From: Ignavibacteriales bacterium
GTDB lineage: Bacteria; Bacteroidota; Ignavibacteria; Ignavibacteriales; Melioribacteraceae
Assembly: GCA_016177735.1 (NCBI GenBank)
Contig: JACOUS010000032.1
Coordinates: 1-64,000, forward strand
DNA length: 64,000 nt
Direction: 5' to 3'
Shown here: positions 42,803 to 52,121 of the stretch, in pieces
Position numbering within the stretch: position 1 is the first letter of the stretch
Layout of the letters: each line of letters begins with the position of its first letter
Translations under genes and position numbers: made by a program
The notes under the pieces: model-generated
Seen by the model: the letters and a program-made list of their open reading frames with translations, nothing else
Told to the model about the DNA's origin: nothing
Database searches by the model: none

Positions 42803-44023
42803 TTATTCTTGTTCGTAAGCAATCTCTCCGTGCAGCGAACTATCCAAACCGGCTTCTTCTTCAGCTTTTGTTACTTTTACCGGTGTAATCAAATTAATTG
42901 CTTTCAGCATGACAAAGGTAAATAGGAAACAGTAGGCGCTGACAGCTAATACCGAGATCAATTGTTTCATAAAAAATTCAGAAGAGCCGCCAATAAAAAG
43001 TCCTTCTACTTGTACCATCGGATTAACGGCTTTTGATGCAAACAATCCGAGCATAATTATTCCGATTGTTCCGCCGACACCGTGAACGCCCCAAACATCG
43101 AGTGCGTCATCCCACTTCAATTTATTTTTCATGGCAACTGCAAAGTAGCAAACAATTCCAGAAACGATTCCGATAATTACTGCATGACCGATTGTTACAA
43201 AGCCGGCTGCCGGAGTAATTGTTGCCAGTCCGGCAACTGAACCGGTGAGCAAACCGACTAACTTTGGTTTTTTCTCGAGTATCCAAGCCAAAACAAGCCA
43301 CGTAATTGCGGCGAAAGAAGCAGCAACATCGGTATTCAAAAATGCCGTGACGGTAATTGGATCAACCATCAATTCGCTTCCGGCATTAAATCCGTACCAT
43401 CCGAACCAAAGTAATCCGGTTCCTAATGCAACAAGAGGAATGCTGTGCGGACCTCTTTCAAATGAATTTCTTCTGCCGACATAAAAAACTGAAGCGAGTG
43501 CCGCCATTCCGGCACTTGCATGAACAACAATTCCGCCGGCAAAATCCAACACACCCCATTTAGCAAGAAGACCGCCGCCCCAAACCATGTGAACAAGCGG
43601 AAAGTAAACACAGATAAGCCACAATGTTAAAAACAAAAGATATGCGGGGAAGCGTACTCTGTTTGCAAATGCGCCGGTGATTAATGCCGGTGTAATAATT
43701 GCAAACATCATTTGGTATGCAACAAAAACATACAGTGGAATAACATTGTTGCCGGCGTAAACAGTATTTAAATCTGTTCCGGCTAAAAACGCCATATTAA
43801 GATTTCCGATTACTCCACCTTCGCCGCCGCTGAAACAGAGTGAATAACCGAATGCGAACCAAAGAACGGTAGTCCATCCGAGAGAAACGAAACTTTGAAT
43901 CATAATAGCCAATACATTTTTTCTTCCAACAAGTCCGCCGTAAAAGAATGCGAGTCCGGGTGTCATCAACATTACAAGGCTGGTTGCAACCAGCATAAAT
44001 CCGGTACTTCCGGTATCGAACAT
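42803..44023 (-). CDS. amt: Ammonium transporter
   Basis: A 406-residue Amt/Rh-family protein with eleven hydrophobic helices that conducts NH3/NH4+ into the cell. It starts 'MFDTGSTGFMLVATSLVMLMTPGLAFFYGGLVGRKN', then 'GGIVVHASAGMAALASVFYVGRR' (first pore His) and 'WGVHGVGGTIGIIMLGLFAS' (second pore His region). It lies 27 nt after an outer-membrane protein gene on the same strand. No GlnB/GlnK gene is adjacent, unlike most amt loci. Confidence 0.96.
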   Translation of the reverse strand: MFDTGSTGFMLVATSLVMLMTPGLAFFYGGLVGRKNVLAIMIQSFVSLGWTTVLWFAFGYSLCFSGGEGGVIGNLNMAFLAGTDLNTVYAGNNVIPLYVFVAYQMMFAIITPALITGAFANRVRFPAYLLFLTLWLICVYFPLVHMVWGGGLLAKWGVLDFAGGIVVHASAGMAALASVFYVGRRNSFERGPHSIPLVALGTGLLWFGWYGFNAGSELMVDPITVTAFLNTDVAASFAAITWLVLAWILEKKPKLVGLLTGSVAGLATITPAAGFVTIGHAVIIGIVSGIVCYFAVAMKNKLKWDDALDVWGVHGVGGTIGIIMLGLFASKAVNPMVQVEGLFIGGSSEFFMKQLISVLAVSAYCFLFTFVMLKAINLITPVKVTKAEEEAGLDSSLHGEIAYEQE

Positions 44024-44050
44024 AATTACCTCGATTAATTATTGATGTTG

Positions 44051-44800
44051 TTAAATGCTGATTCCGAAAATCAAATACGAGATTTCAGCTTTTGGATTAA
44101 GTATGTAACTGCAATAAACCGGCAGAGAAAAACTTTCCGATATTTTTATTTGCTTTGATGCTTTAATGCCGGCGTTGATCAAATTAAATTTGTCCGTTCC
44201 GTAATAAAGCGGTGTGTCTTCGCTGCCAATTGCGGCACCGGCAAAAATCGAAAGACCGAAATCATCAACTGCAGTTGCGTATTCTGCCTGAAGGTAAACA
44301 TTGTTCCCTTTGTCGTTGTAAACATTCATGTATCCGCTCAATGTTAAAGGAAATGATTCCGCTCCGGCAATGGAAATTCCGGCTTCAACAGTGTGGGCAC
44401 CGGGACCGTTTTTGTTGTCGTAATTATGAAAGTTGCCGATTCGTATTCCGCCGTTCGGATAATAATAATCTGTTACAATTGCAGTAATGTTAGCGAAGTT
44501 TTCAATCGGAAGAGTGTAACTTATCCATGCGTCAATTTCATGGCTTGTAGAATGAAGTTCGTCTGTAGTATTTGTGTGCGAAAGTCCGTACGAACCCCAA
44601 AAGCCGAGTTGCAGATTGGAAAATTTAAAAGTGATTGCCGGTTGAATATTCGGCTGATCGTTGATGTTCAAACCTCTCCATACGTATCTGCTGACCAAAT
44701 CTGCATTTGCACTCAAAGATAATTTCTGCGCATGTGAAAAATTGAAGGTGAGAAGCATTAGTCCGATGATTAGACTGTAATAGTAGTTTTTTCCTTTCAT
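44051..44800 (-). CDS. TorF-like outer-membrane beta-barrel protein
   Basis: A 249-residue protein from ATG 44800: signal peptide (MKGKNYYYSLIIGLMLLTFNFSHAQ), then alternating beta strands 'LSANADLVSRYVWRGLNINDQPNIQPAITFKF' and 'LQLGFWGSYGLSHTN', which resemble the TorF/gcw_chp family of putative porins (their start 'SRYVWRG' is typical), and ends in beta strands terminating 'YLIFGISI'. An in-frame ATG at 44884 is not used: it gives a Phe-rich leader without function. It precedes amt in the same operon, so it may provide a channel for ammonium or co-nutrients (inference). Confidence 0.72.
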   Translation of the reverse strand: MKGKNYYYSLIIGLMLLTFNFSHAQKLSLSANADLVSRYVWRGLNINDQPNIQPAITFKFSNLQLGFWGSYGLSHTNTTDELHSTSHEIDAWISYTLPIENFANITAIVTDYYYPNGGIRIGNFHNYDNKNGPGAHTVEAGISIAGAESFPLTLSGYMNVYNDKGNNVYLQAEYATAVDDFGLSIFAGAAIGSEDTPLYYGTDKFNLINAGIKASKQIKISESFSLPVYCSYILNPKAEISYLIFGISI

Positions 44801-45048
44801 AAATAGATCCCTTAAATAGTTGAAGAACCTTTTGATTTTATCGTGAAAAAATTCACACACAAAATTTTGAAATAAACCAAACATGAAATAATATTATGCA
44901 ACGAGCGTAACGGATTTGTCGCAGACGTTTGAATTTTCAAAACGGACAAAACGACTTAATTGAAAAATCACTCACGGTATGAAAAGAAAATGTGAATGGA
45001 TATCTCGAAAATGTTTTCTAAGTTTTGTTACTTGAAAAGAGTGATTTA

Positions 45049-45813
45049 TTGAAAAGGGTGCTGGTAGTTGGAAACAAAAGCGAAAATCTTAAAAAGGTTG
45101 AATCGCTGCTTACGCAAACCGATTTTGAAATCTATTACTCGCACGATAAAAAAGACGGTTTGGAAATTGCCGTACGATATATCCCCGATTTAATTCTCTT
45201 CGATTTTACAAACGGCGAAACCGATTTACATCTCATCAAAAAAATTTGCAGTAATGAATCAACGTCCTCGCTTCCCCTGATTGTTATCTCAAATAATTTT
45301 TCTTTTGAACAACAAAGATCTGTTATGGAACTCGGTGCGGACGACTATATTCCGTTAACTTTTTTGGAAAGCAGTCTGCCCGGTTCTGTTCTAAAACGAT
45401 TTGAAAAATTAACGAGAATGAAAACGCATATAAATAAAGAAATAAATTCATTCGAAGAATTTGGCGGTGAGCAGAAAAGAAACGATCACATACTTGTTAA
45501 GATCGGAAACAAATTGAAGCTCGTTAAATTTTCGGATATTGTCTGCGTTACGGCGCTGAAGGAATACAGCAAAATTGTTACGAAGGACAATTGCAAGATT
45601 ATCGTGAGAAAATCATTAAGAAATTGGATAAAGGTATTGCCGGCGAAATCATTCCTCCGAATACACCGCGCTACAATTATTAATCTTGATTACATAGAAA
45701 GAATTGTAAAAGCCAATGAGAGAACCTACACCGTTCACTTAAAAAATATCGAAGAAGATTTTTCTTTCAGCTACAGATATGCAAATATCATGCGGCATAC
45801 TTTCCCTACATGA
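45049..45813 (+). CDS. Response regulator with degenerate receiver and LytTR DNA-binding domain
   Basis: A ~254-residue regulator. From TTG 45049 it starts 'MKRVLVVGNKSENLKKV'; a TTG at 45025 would add 8 residues. The receiver keeps the phospho-acceptor region 'PDLILFDFTNG', and 'LIVISNN' and 'GADDYIPLTF', but the acidic pair at the end of strand 1 is replaced by Gly-Asn (VGNKSE) and the conserved Lys of the last strand is absent. The C-terminal LytTR domain is clear: 'LVKIGNKLKLVKFSDIVCVTALKEYSKIVTKDNCKIIVRKSLRNWIKVLPAKSFLRIHRATIINLDYIERI' (in part). No histidine kinase is next to it. It is divergent from the amt operon. Confidence 0.88.
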   Translation: MKRVLVVGNKSENLKKVESLLTQTDFEIYYSHDKKDGLEIAVRYIPDLILFDFTNGETDLHLIKKICSNESTSSLPLIVISNNFSFEQQRSVMELGADDYIPLTFLESSLPGSVLKRFEKLTRMKTHINKEINSFEEFGGEQKRNDHILVKIGNKLKLVKFSDIVCVTALKEYSKIVTKDNCKIIVRKSLRNWIKVLPAKSFLRIHRATIINLDYIERIVKANERTYTVHLKNIEEDFSFSYRYANIMRHTFPT

Positions 45814-45900
45814 GATATCACGTCTTCCGCCCCTATCACACGAAGCAGTTTATGGGAATAAGGTAATTAAAATAGTTGTCCTTCGGAAAATATTGCGTAT

Positions 45901-45925
45901 TTTGCGTTACGCAAATTACGTAACG
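45901..45925 (+). promoter_or_regulatory. Overlapping palindromes just before the ATPase gene
   Basis: TTTGCGTTACGCAAA (45901-45915) is a palindrome, and CGTTACG (45905-45911) pairs with CGTAACG (45919-45925) in a second, overlapping one. They end 6 nt before the ATG, where no Shine-Dalgarno is present. The site is probably an operator at the start of transcription. Confidence 0.5.
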
Positions 45926-45931
45926 TAAAAT

Positions 45932-47053
45932 ATGAAACTGAATAATCCATTTATTATATCGGGCTATGTTTTGCCCGAATATTTTTGTGACCGCGAGGAG
46001 GAAACAAAAAAAGTAATCAATGCATTAAAAAACGGCAGAAACATTACTCTTTTTTCAATAAGGCGTCTCGGTAAAACCGGTTTGATCGAACATGTCTTTA
46101 ATGAATTAAAGAGCGATAAAAATTTTATATGTTTTTATCTCGATATTCTTCCCACATCCAATCTTAATGACTTTATTAATGTGTTTGCTTCTTCATTATT
46201 TGGAAAGCTCGAATCGGGTTCGAGTAAATTTCTCAAAAAACTTCAGGAAATGTTTTTGAGTTTGCGTCCCGTGATTTCATACGATCAATTAACTGGAAAT
46301 CCTAATATCCAGTTTAATTTGCAATCTGCGGAAGAAACTAATAAATCCCTCGAAAAAATATTTGCTTATTTGAACCAGAACGAAAAGAAAATCGTAATCG
46401 CCATTGATGAGTTTCAACAAATAACAAATTATCCTGAAAAAAATGTTGAAGCTGTTTTGCGAGCTAACATTCAGCATTCGACAAAAATCAATTTTATTTT
46501 TTCGGGCAGTCAGAAGCATATTCTTCTTTCAATTTTTAGCGACTATGGAAAACCTTTTTATCAAGGCGCGGAGTTGATGCATCTTGAGCGGATAAACAAG
46601 CAGTCGTATTCGGATTTCATAAAAAAGAAATTTGCATCGGGGAAGAAAAAAATTAGCGGCGAAGCAATTGAACTAATACTCAATATCTGCCGCTCACATA
46701 CATTTTATGTACAATATCTGTGTAACAGAATATTTTCATTGAGGGACAATGTTGTTGATGTATCTATTGTAAAAGAAACGATGCAAAGCATATTAATGGA
46801 AAACGAAGTCGTGTATATTAACTATAGAAATCTTTTGACGGGTTATCAATGGAGTGTGCTGAAAGCAATTGCGAAGGAAGGGAATGCAAAATTGTTGACT
46901 TCAAAAGATTTCATCAAAAAGCATAATCTCGGCACGCCAAGTTCCGTTCACACAGCCGTAAATGCTCTGCTGAATAAAGAAATGATATACAGAGAAGCTG
47001 ATGATTACTTAGTGTATGATGTATTTCTTGAACGCTGGCTTGAGAAACTATAA
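45932..47053 (+). CDS. Archaeal-type AAA ATPase (ATPase_2 family)
   Basis: A 373-residue STAND/AAA-like ATPase. 'REEETKKVINALKNGRNITLFSIRRLGKTGLIEHVF' contains a P-loop (residues ~42-49) whose first residue is Ser where Gly is usual; 'KKIVIAIDEFQQITNYPEKNVEAVLR' is the Walker B strand, and 'FIFSGSQKHILLSIF' the sensor 1 region. The C-terminus has a winged-helix part ('GYQWSVLKAIAKEGNAKLLTSKDFIKKHNLGTPSSVHTAVNALL'). The family is common in archaea and scattered in bacteria, of unknown role, often in genomic islands. A single gene with an unusual palindrome upstream. Confidence 0.88.
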   Translation: MKLNNPFIISGYVLPEYFCDREEETKKVINALKNGRNITLFSIRRLGKTGLIEHVFNELKSDKNFICFYLDILPTSNLNDFINVFASSLFGKLESGSSKFLKKLQEMFLSLRPVISYDQLTGNPNIQFNLQSAEETNKSLEKIFAYLNQNEKKIVIAIDEFQQITNYPEKNVEAVLRANIQHSTKINFIFSGSQKHILLSIFSDYGKPFYQGAELMHLERINKQSYSDFIKKKFASGKKKISGEAIELILNICRSHTFYVQYLCNRIFSLRDNVVDVSIVKETMQSILMENEVVYINYRNLLTGYQWSVLKAIAKEGNAKLLTSKDFIKKHNLGTPSSVHTAVNALLNKEMIYREADDYLVYDVFLERWLEKL

Positions 47054-47110
47054 AGAAATTACGCGAGACGTTCACAAATTATTTTTGAAACAACCTCTGC
47101 AACTTTATTT

Positions 47111-49747
47111 TTATTGGATAACTACCTTCTCTATAAAATCCAATGCTTCACCAATCTTAGAAACATCTTTTCCTCCGGCAGTTGCAAGATGAGAACGACC
47201 ACCGCCGCTGCCGCCTACTATTAGTGCGACTTGCTTAACAATATTTCCGGCAAGAATTTTTTTCTCTTTGATCAAATCATCGGAAACAACCGCAACAATT
47301 CCAACTTTGCCTTCTATTTCGGAAATTAAAACGCCAACGCCGCTCTTCATTTTTTCGCGCAGTTCATCGCCCATCGATTTCAATTCGTCCATGTTCGAAG
47401 CCGGCACTCTGCCCTTAAAAATTTTTATTCCGTTTACTTCCGTTGAAGAAGAAACTATCGCATCAATTCCGCCGAGTTTCTCTTTCAATTTTAAATCGGC
47501 AAGTTCTTTCTCAAGTTTCTTCTTTTCATCAAGTATTTCGTTAACTCTGCGTTCTGCATTCTGCACTTTGTTCTCTTGTTCTTTGATATATTTTTCAACG
47601 CCGGCACCGGTAACCGCTTCAATTCTCCGTACTCCGCTTGCAATGGAAGATTCCGAAACAATTTTGAACAAGCCGATCTGCGAAGAATTTTTTACATGTG
47701 TGCCGCCGCAAAATTCCATTGTGAAATCACCGAACTGAACAACATTAACTTTGTCGCCGTATTTATCGCCGAAGAACATCAGCGCGCCCATTTTTTTTGC
47801 CGATTCAAACGGAGTATCGCGGCGATGTGTCAACGGAATATTCTCGCGCAGTTTTTCATTCACGAGCGATTCGATTGCATCGAGTTCGCTCTCTTTCACT
47901 TTTTCGAAATGAGTGAAATCGAAACGGAGGCGGTCGGGACCAACATACGAACCGGACTGCTGAACATGTGTGCCGAGAATTTCGCGAAGTGCTTTGTGTA
48001 GAAAATGTGTGACGGAATGATTCCGCATAATATCCCAGCGTCTGTTCTCGTTAACTTGTGCTGTAACCTTCATCCCAGCTTCGAGTTTTATGCTCGCATC
48101 ATTTTCCAAAATGTGTACGACTTGATTGTTAATCTTTGTGAGATCGATTACGCGTAAATGTGTATCGCCGATAAAAATAGAACCGGTGTCGTCAACCTGT
48201 CCGCCGGATTCAACATAGAAAGGAGTTTTATCGAGAACAACTAATAGTTTATTGCCGTCTTCTTTGGTTTCGATAATTTCTGCATCAGTTAATAGTTCGT
48301 CATATCCAGTAAATACTGTGGGATGAATAACAGTCAATGTAGCACTTGCATTAAATGATGCTCTTATGCTCGTAGAAACATTTAAAGTCCTTCCCTTTCT
48401 TCCTCTTTCTCTCTGTTCATTCATCAATTCGTTGAAACGAGCTTCATCAATTGTAAATCCTTGTTCGCGAGCCATTACCGCAGTTAAATCTACCGGGAAG
48501 CCGTAAGTATCGTATAATTTAAAAACATCATCTCCGGAAATTACTTTTTCGTTTTGTGTATTTAATTTTTTTACAAGCTGATCGAACAGCTCGATTCCGC
48601 GGTCGAGCGTTGCATTAAAACTTTCCTCTTCCGCTTTTATAATTTTTTCAATCTGTGTTTGATTCGATTTTATTTCCGGAAAAACTTGCGAGAAGTTTTC
48701 GACAACAACAGAAATCGATTTGTAGAGAAATGGCTCTTTCAAGTTTAGTTTGCGTGCGTAACGAGCGGCGCGGCGCAATAATCTTCGCAAAACGTAACTG
48801 CGTCCTTCATTGCCGGGAGTAGCACCGTCTGCAATTGCAAATGTAAGCGTTCGGATATGATCTGCAATTACACGCATTGCAATGTTTGTCTGCCCGGTTG
48901 GTGAATTGTCATCTGCCGGAAGTTTGTAATCGTATTTAATGTTGGAAAGTTTTTCAATCGCATTAATGATTGGTGTAAAAACATCCGTATCGTAATTGGA
49001 GTTTTTCTTCTGCAGTACAGCACACACACGTTCGAAACCCATCCCGGTATCTACATGTTTTGCCGGAAGGTCGTGAAGTTTTCCGTTTTCATCGCGGTTG
49101 TATTGAATGAAAACAAGATTCCAAATTTCGATGCACTTCGGATCGCCGGCGTTCACATATTTTGGATTGTCGTAATCATCGCTCAAGTTGATATGAATTT
49201 CAGAACACGGACCGCACGGACCGGTTTCGCCCATTTCCCAAAAATTATCTTTCTCGTCGAAGCGCAAAATGTGATCGTGTTTAATATCGGTTTCATTTTC
49301 CCAATAATTTATTGCTTCATCATCGGTGCGGTAAACAGTTGCCCACAATCTTTCTTTCGGAAGTTTCCAAACTTCTGTTAATAATTCCCACGCCCATTTG
49401 ATTGCTTCTTTTTTGTAATAGCCTGTCCCGATGCCGTCTTTTGAATCGGGATCGCCGAAACTCCAATTGCCGAGCATTTCAAAAAATGTGTGGTGGTAAG
49501 TATCGTGCCCTACTTCTTCGAGGTCGTTGTGTTTGCCGGAAACGCGGATACATTTTTGTGTGTCGGCGGCGCGTTTGTAATCGCGCGAGCCGGTTCCGAG
49601 AAAAACATCTTTGAATTGATTCATGCCGGCATTTGTAAAAAGCAATGTCGGGTCTCCGTGCGGAACAACCGGCGCGCTTGGTACGATTCTGTGACCTTTG
49701 CTGTTAAAGAAATCGAGGAACTGTTGTCTTATTTCTGTTGATGTCAT
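47111..49747 (-). CDS. alaS: Alanyl-tRNA synthetase
   Basis: An 878-residue AlaRS. The class II core begins 'IRQQFLDFFNSKGHRIVPSAPVVPHGDPTLLFTNAGMNQFKDVFLG'; motif 3 is near 'RAARYARKL'. The editing domain has the metal motif 'HSVTHFLHKALRE' and 'CGGTHVKNSSQIG'. The C-terminal C-Ala domain ends 'GGSGGGRSHLATAGGKD'. Length and domain order are complete. It is convergent with the ATPase gene (57 bp apart) and divergent from the sigma gene. Confidence 0.98.
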   Translation of the reverse strand: MTSTEIRQQFLDFFNSKGHRIVPSAPVVPHGDPTLLFTNAGMNQFKDVFLGTGSRDYKRAADTQKCIRVSGKHNDLEEVGHDTYHHTFFEMLGNWSFGDPDSKDGIGTGYYKKEAIKWAWELLTEVWKLPKERLWATVYRTDDEAINYWENETDIKHDHILRFDEKDNFWEMGETGPCGPCSEIHINLSDDYDNPKYVNAGDPKCIEIWNLVFIQYNRDENGKLHDLPAKHVDTGMGFERVCAVLQKKNSNYDTDVFTPIINAIEKLSNIKYDYKLPADDNSPTGQTNIAMRVIADHIRTLTFAIADGATPGNEGRSYVLRRLLRRAARYARKLNLKEPFLYKSISVVVENFSQVFPEIKSNQTQIEKIIKAEEESFNATLDRGIELFDQLVKKLNTQNEKVISGDDVFKLYDTYGFPVDLTAVMAREQGFTIDEARFNELMNEQRERGRKGRTLNVSTSIRASFNASATLTVIHPTVFTGYDELLTDAEIIETKEDGNKLLVVLDKTPFYVESGGQVDDTGSIFIGDTHLRVIDLTKINNQVVHILENDASIKLEAGMKVTAQVNENRRWDIMRNHSVTHFLHKALREILGTHVQQSGSYVGPDRLRFDFTHFEKVKESELDAIESLVNEKLRENIPLTHRRDTPFESAKKMGALMFFGDKYGDKVNVVQFGDFTMEFCGGTHVKNSSQIGLFKIVSESSIASGVRRIEAVTGAGVEKYIKEQENKVQNAERRVNEILDEKKKLEKELADLKLKEKLGGIDAIVSSSTEVNGIKIFKGRVPASNMDELKSMGDELREKMKSGVGVLISEIEGKVGIVAVVSDDLIKEKKILAGNIVKQVALIVGGSGGGRSHLATAGGKDVSKIGEALDFIEKVVIQ

Positions 49748-49936
49748 TTTCGATAAAATTTTTTCATAAAGTGCGACAAATATAATAAAAATAGCTTTCA
49801 GCTCGGAATGTCAAAAAACGAGCTGACGGAAAAGAAACGAGTTGAAGAATAGACAAGCTAAATATTATGATATGTTGTAAATTTGTTTTACTAATTATAC
49901 CTTTGATTGTAATCGTAAAACTATCTACGAGGGGAT

Positions 49937-50515
49937 TTGAGCAAGTTCGCCGAATTAACAGATTTGGAATTGATGCACGAGATATCGAGGTTCGAATCGA
50001 GAGCTTTGGAAGAATTGTACGATAGGTACTCGCCTCTCCTTTACACAGTCATTAAAAAAATCGCACCCGATCCGGCAAACGCGGAACAAATTCTTGTAGA
50101 AGTATTCATTATTATTTGGCGGAAGATAGGCAAGTTTCATTTTGCAAACGGAAATGTTTTTAGCTGGCTTATTACTTTGGCAAGGAACAAAGCTGTTGAT
50201 ATGCTTCGCCGCGAAAGAGCCGCCGGTACTACTTCACAATTTTATGACGATGATTACGAAGATTATTTTATCATCCCGACTTTCACGGGCGATATGGACA
50301 GTCTTGATTTTAATACTGCCGTAAGCTTGAAACCGAAAATTGAAAAGGCACTCTCAAAATTAACCGATACGCAAAAATATGTTTTGCACCTTGCATATTA
50401 TGAAGGTTACTCGGTTGATGAAATTGCAGATAAACTTAACGTCCCGATTGAAACAGTCCGCAGTAAAGTAATGACTGCATTACTTAGTTTAAGAGATTTT
50501 ATGGTGAAGGAGTAG
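49937..50515 (+). CDS. ECF sigma factor (RpoE-like), partner of RskA-like anti-sigma
   Basis: A 192-residue sigma70-family ECF factor. Region 2 'FESRALEELYDRYSPLLYTVIKKIAPDPANAEQILVEVFIIIWRKIGKF' and 'NVFSWLITLARNKAVDMLRRERA' are well formed. Region 4 'ALSKLTDTQKYVLHLAYYEGYSVDEIADKLNVPIETVRSKVMTALLSLRDFM' has a clear HTH. The start is TTG at 49937 after GAGGGG. It is 4 bp upstream of its anti-sigma gene. Confidence 0.95.
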   Translation: MSKFAELTDLELMHEISRFESRALEELYDRYSPLLYTVIKKIAPDPANAEQILVEVFIIIWRKIGKFHFANGNVFSWLITLARNKAVDMLRRERAAGTTSQFYDDDYEDYFIIPTFTGDMDSLDFNTAVSLKPKIEKALSKLTDTQKYVLHLAYYEGYSVDEIADKLNVPIETVRSKVMTALLSLRDFMVKE

Positions 50516-50519
50516 AGAA

Positions 50520-51611
50520 ATGTCGGATAATGCATTGCGGGAAATGATTGCGGCTTTTGCCGCCGGATGTATGGATAAAGAAAATTTTGTGCAGTTCAAA
50601 GATTATCTCACAGCCGGAGGTGAACTACCGGAGAGAGAACTCGGCGAACTTCAGAATATTGTTTCGATGATTCCGATTATTCTTGATATGGAAAAACCCG
50701 ACCCGGCTTTAAAAGACAGCGTGGCAAAAAAACTTATCGGTCTGCAAGAAGAAATTAAAACAAAAATTCGTGAATCGAGAACAAGAACGGTTGTACTGAA
50801 CGCTCCGCCGCCGGCAAAGAAGACCGGAACAAAAACTTTCATGGAAACAATTGCCGGAACAAAAACTTCTGTTCGTAAACCGACTTTTACAAACGGCGAT
50901 AATTCAAAAACAACAGCGGAGAGAACAACAGTAGTTGAACGCGAAGAATTAACAACTGCTCAAACCGGTACTGTTCAGATGCCTTCCGCAAGAGTTACCG
51001 GTCAGCCGAAGTCTCTTTTTCTCAGCCAGCCGCCTCAACAGCAGACACCGCCTCAGCCGCAAGAAAAAATTTCTTCGGGAATTGCCGGATGGCTCGCGAT
51101 TATTCTTGTTATAGTTCTTTGCACTCTGCTCGGTTATTATACTTACACTTCGATAAGTGAATTGAACAGCCAGATCGATGAGATGAAACATGATATCACT
51201 TCTCTGCGAAGCGAGCTTGCCTCCGCAAATAATTTTATGAGCAGTTACATCTCGTTGATAGAATTTTTTAATTACAAAGACGTGAGCGTTGCAAATCTTT
51301 CCTCAGCCGGTCCGGATAAGAAAGGAAGCGCGAGAATCTTTTTGGCATTCGATCAAAAAGAAGGATTGGTACAGTTTAAAAACACGATTCTGCTGCAGCC
51401 GAATCAAGGTTTTCAAATCTGGGTCGTAAGCAAGAATCAGGCATATTCAATTGGGGTTTACACTCCGAACGGCGGCGAGTATTTCAAACTAACTACGTTT
51501 CCGTTTCTGCCGAGGGAAGCGATTGATCTGATAAAAATTACTATTGAATCAAATACCGGTTCGCCGACTCCGTCCGTGCAAACTTATCTTCAAGGAACGG
51601 TCGGGAAATAA
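50520..51611 (+). CDS. RskA-type anti-sigma factor
   Basis: A 363-residue protein that should hold the adjacent sigma factor at the membrane. The N-terminus (residues ~1-90) resembles a sigma-binding domain: 'LREMIAAFAAGCMDKENFVQFKDYLTAGGELPERELGELQNIVSMIPIIL'. A Thr/Pro-rich linker (~95-190) precedes one helix (IAGWLAIILVIVLCTLLGYYTY, ~193-214), a short coiled coil and the C-terminal RskA domain ('ARIFLAFDQKEGLVQFKNTILLQPNQGFQIWVVSKN..SIGVYTPNGGEYFKL'). No zinc-finger Cys pair is present at the N-terminus. Confidence 0.88.
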   Translation: MSDNALREMIAAFAAGCMDKENFVQFKDYLTAGGELPERELGELQNIVSMIPIILDMEKPDPALKDSVAKKLIGLQEEIKTKIRESRTRTVVLNAPPPAKKTGTKTFMETIAGTKTSVRKPTFTNGDNSKTTAERTTVVEREELTTAQTGTVQMPSARVTGQPKSLFLSQPPQQQTPPQPQEKISSGIAGWLAIILVIVLCTLLGYYTYTSISELNSQIDEMKHDITSLRSELASANNFMSSYISLIEFFNYKDVSVANLSSAGPDKKGSARIFLAFDQKEGLVQFKNTILLQPNQGFQIWVVSKNQAYSIGVYTPNGGEYFKLTTFPFLPREAIDLIKITIESNTGSPTPSVQTYLQGTVGK

Positions 51612-52121
51612 TCAACCTCTTTTTCTATTCCAGAAAATATTTAATCCCCACAGAATTAAAACCACGGGCCAAAAATCTTCCGCTGTATCTGCAAGTCTGT
51701 TTGCAAAATTTATTATTCCGAGATTTCTAAAAAGAGTAACCGATAAATAACCGGCGGTCATTAAAACTGCCGACGCATATAAAAAGATTTTCTGTTTTGT
51801 GTCTTCGATAAAAAGTATCATAAAAGTTGAACCGCCGATAAACAGAATGGAAGTGAAGATCAATCCTCTCGAATTAATCAATTCAAAATTTTCTTTGATG
51901 AGAAAAATAATTCCGATCATAAATAGAATTGAAGCTGTTAGGAGGCGGATTCTATTTTTTTCGTTTAATGAAAAATAAACTGCCGGCAGACTGTAAATTA
52001 TTAGTGCCGCAGCCGCAGTAAAACTTTCCGAAACGGAAATTATTGAAAAGTAACCGAGCAAAGAGAGCACGCCGAAAAGTATAAGCGCAAGTGCAGTTGT
52101 TATTTTATAGTTTCTGTTCAT
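51612..52121 (-). CDS. Multi-helix membrane protein next to PspC gene
   Basis: A 169-residue protein with five to six hydrophobic helices and short loops ('ITTALALILFGVLSLLGYF', 'AAALIIYSLPAVYFSL', 'LLTASILFMIGIIFLI'...), ending 'DTAEDFWPVVLILWGLNIFWNRKRG', a pattern common to LiaI/LiaF-like and DUF5668 membrane proteins found near PspC. It overlaps the PspC gene by 17 bp, so they are translated together; a role in envelope stress response is likely by association. It ends 1 bp from the convergent anti-sigma gene. Confidence 0.7.
   Translation of the reverse strand: MNRNYKITTALALILFGVLSLLGYFSIISVSESFTAAAALIIYSLPAVYFSLNEKNRIRLLTASILFMIGIIFLIKENFELINSRGLIFTSILFIGGSTFMILFIEDTKQKIFLYASAVLMTAGYLSVTLFRNLGIINFANRLADTAEDFWPVVLILWGLNIFWNRKRG

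Noticed and set aside
47268-47738. 156-codon Ser/Phe-rich frame on plus strand
   Set aside because: Antisense shadow of alaS, caused by codon bias.
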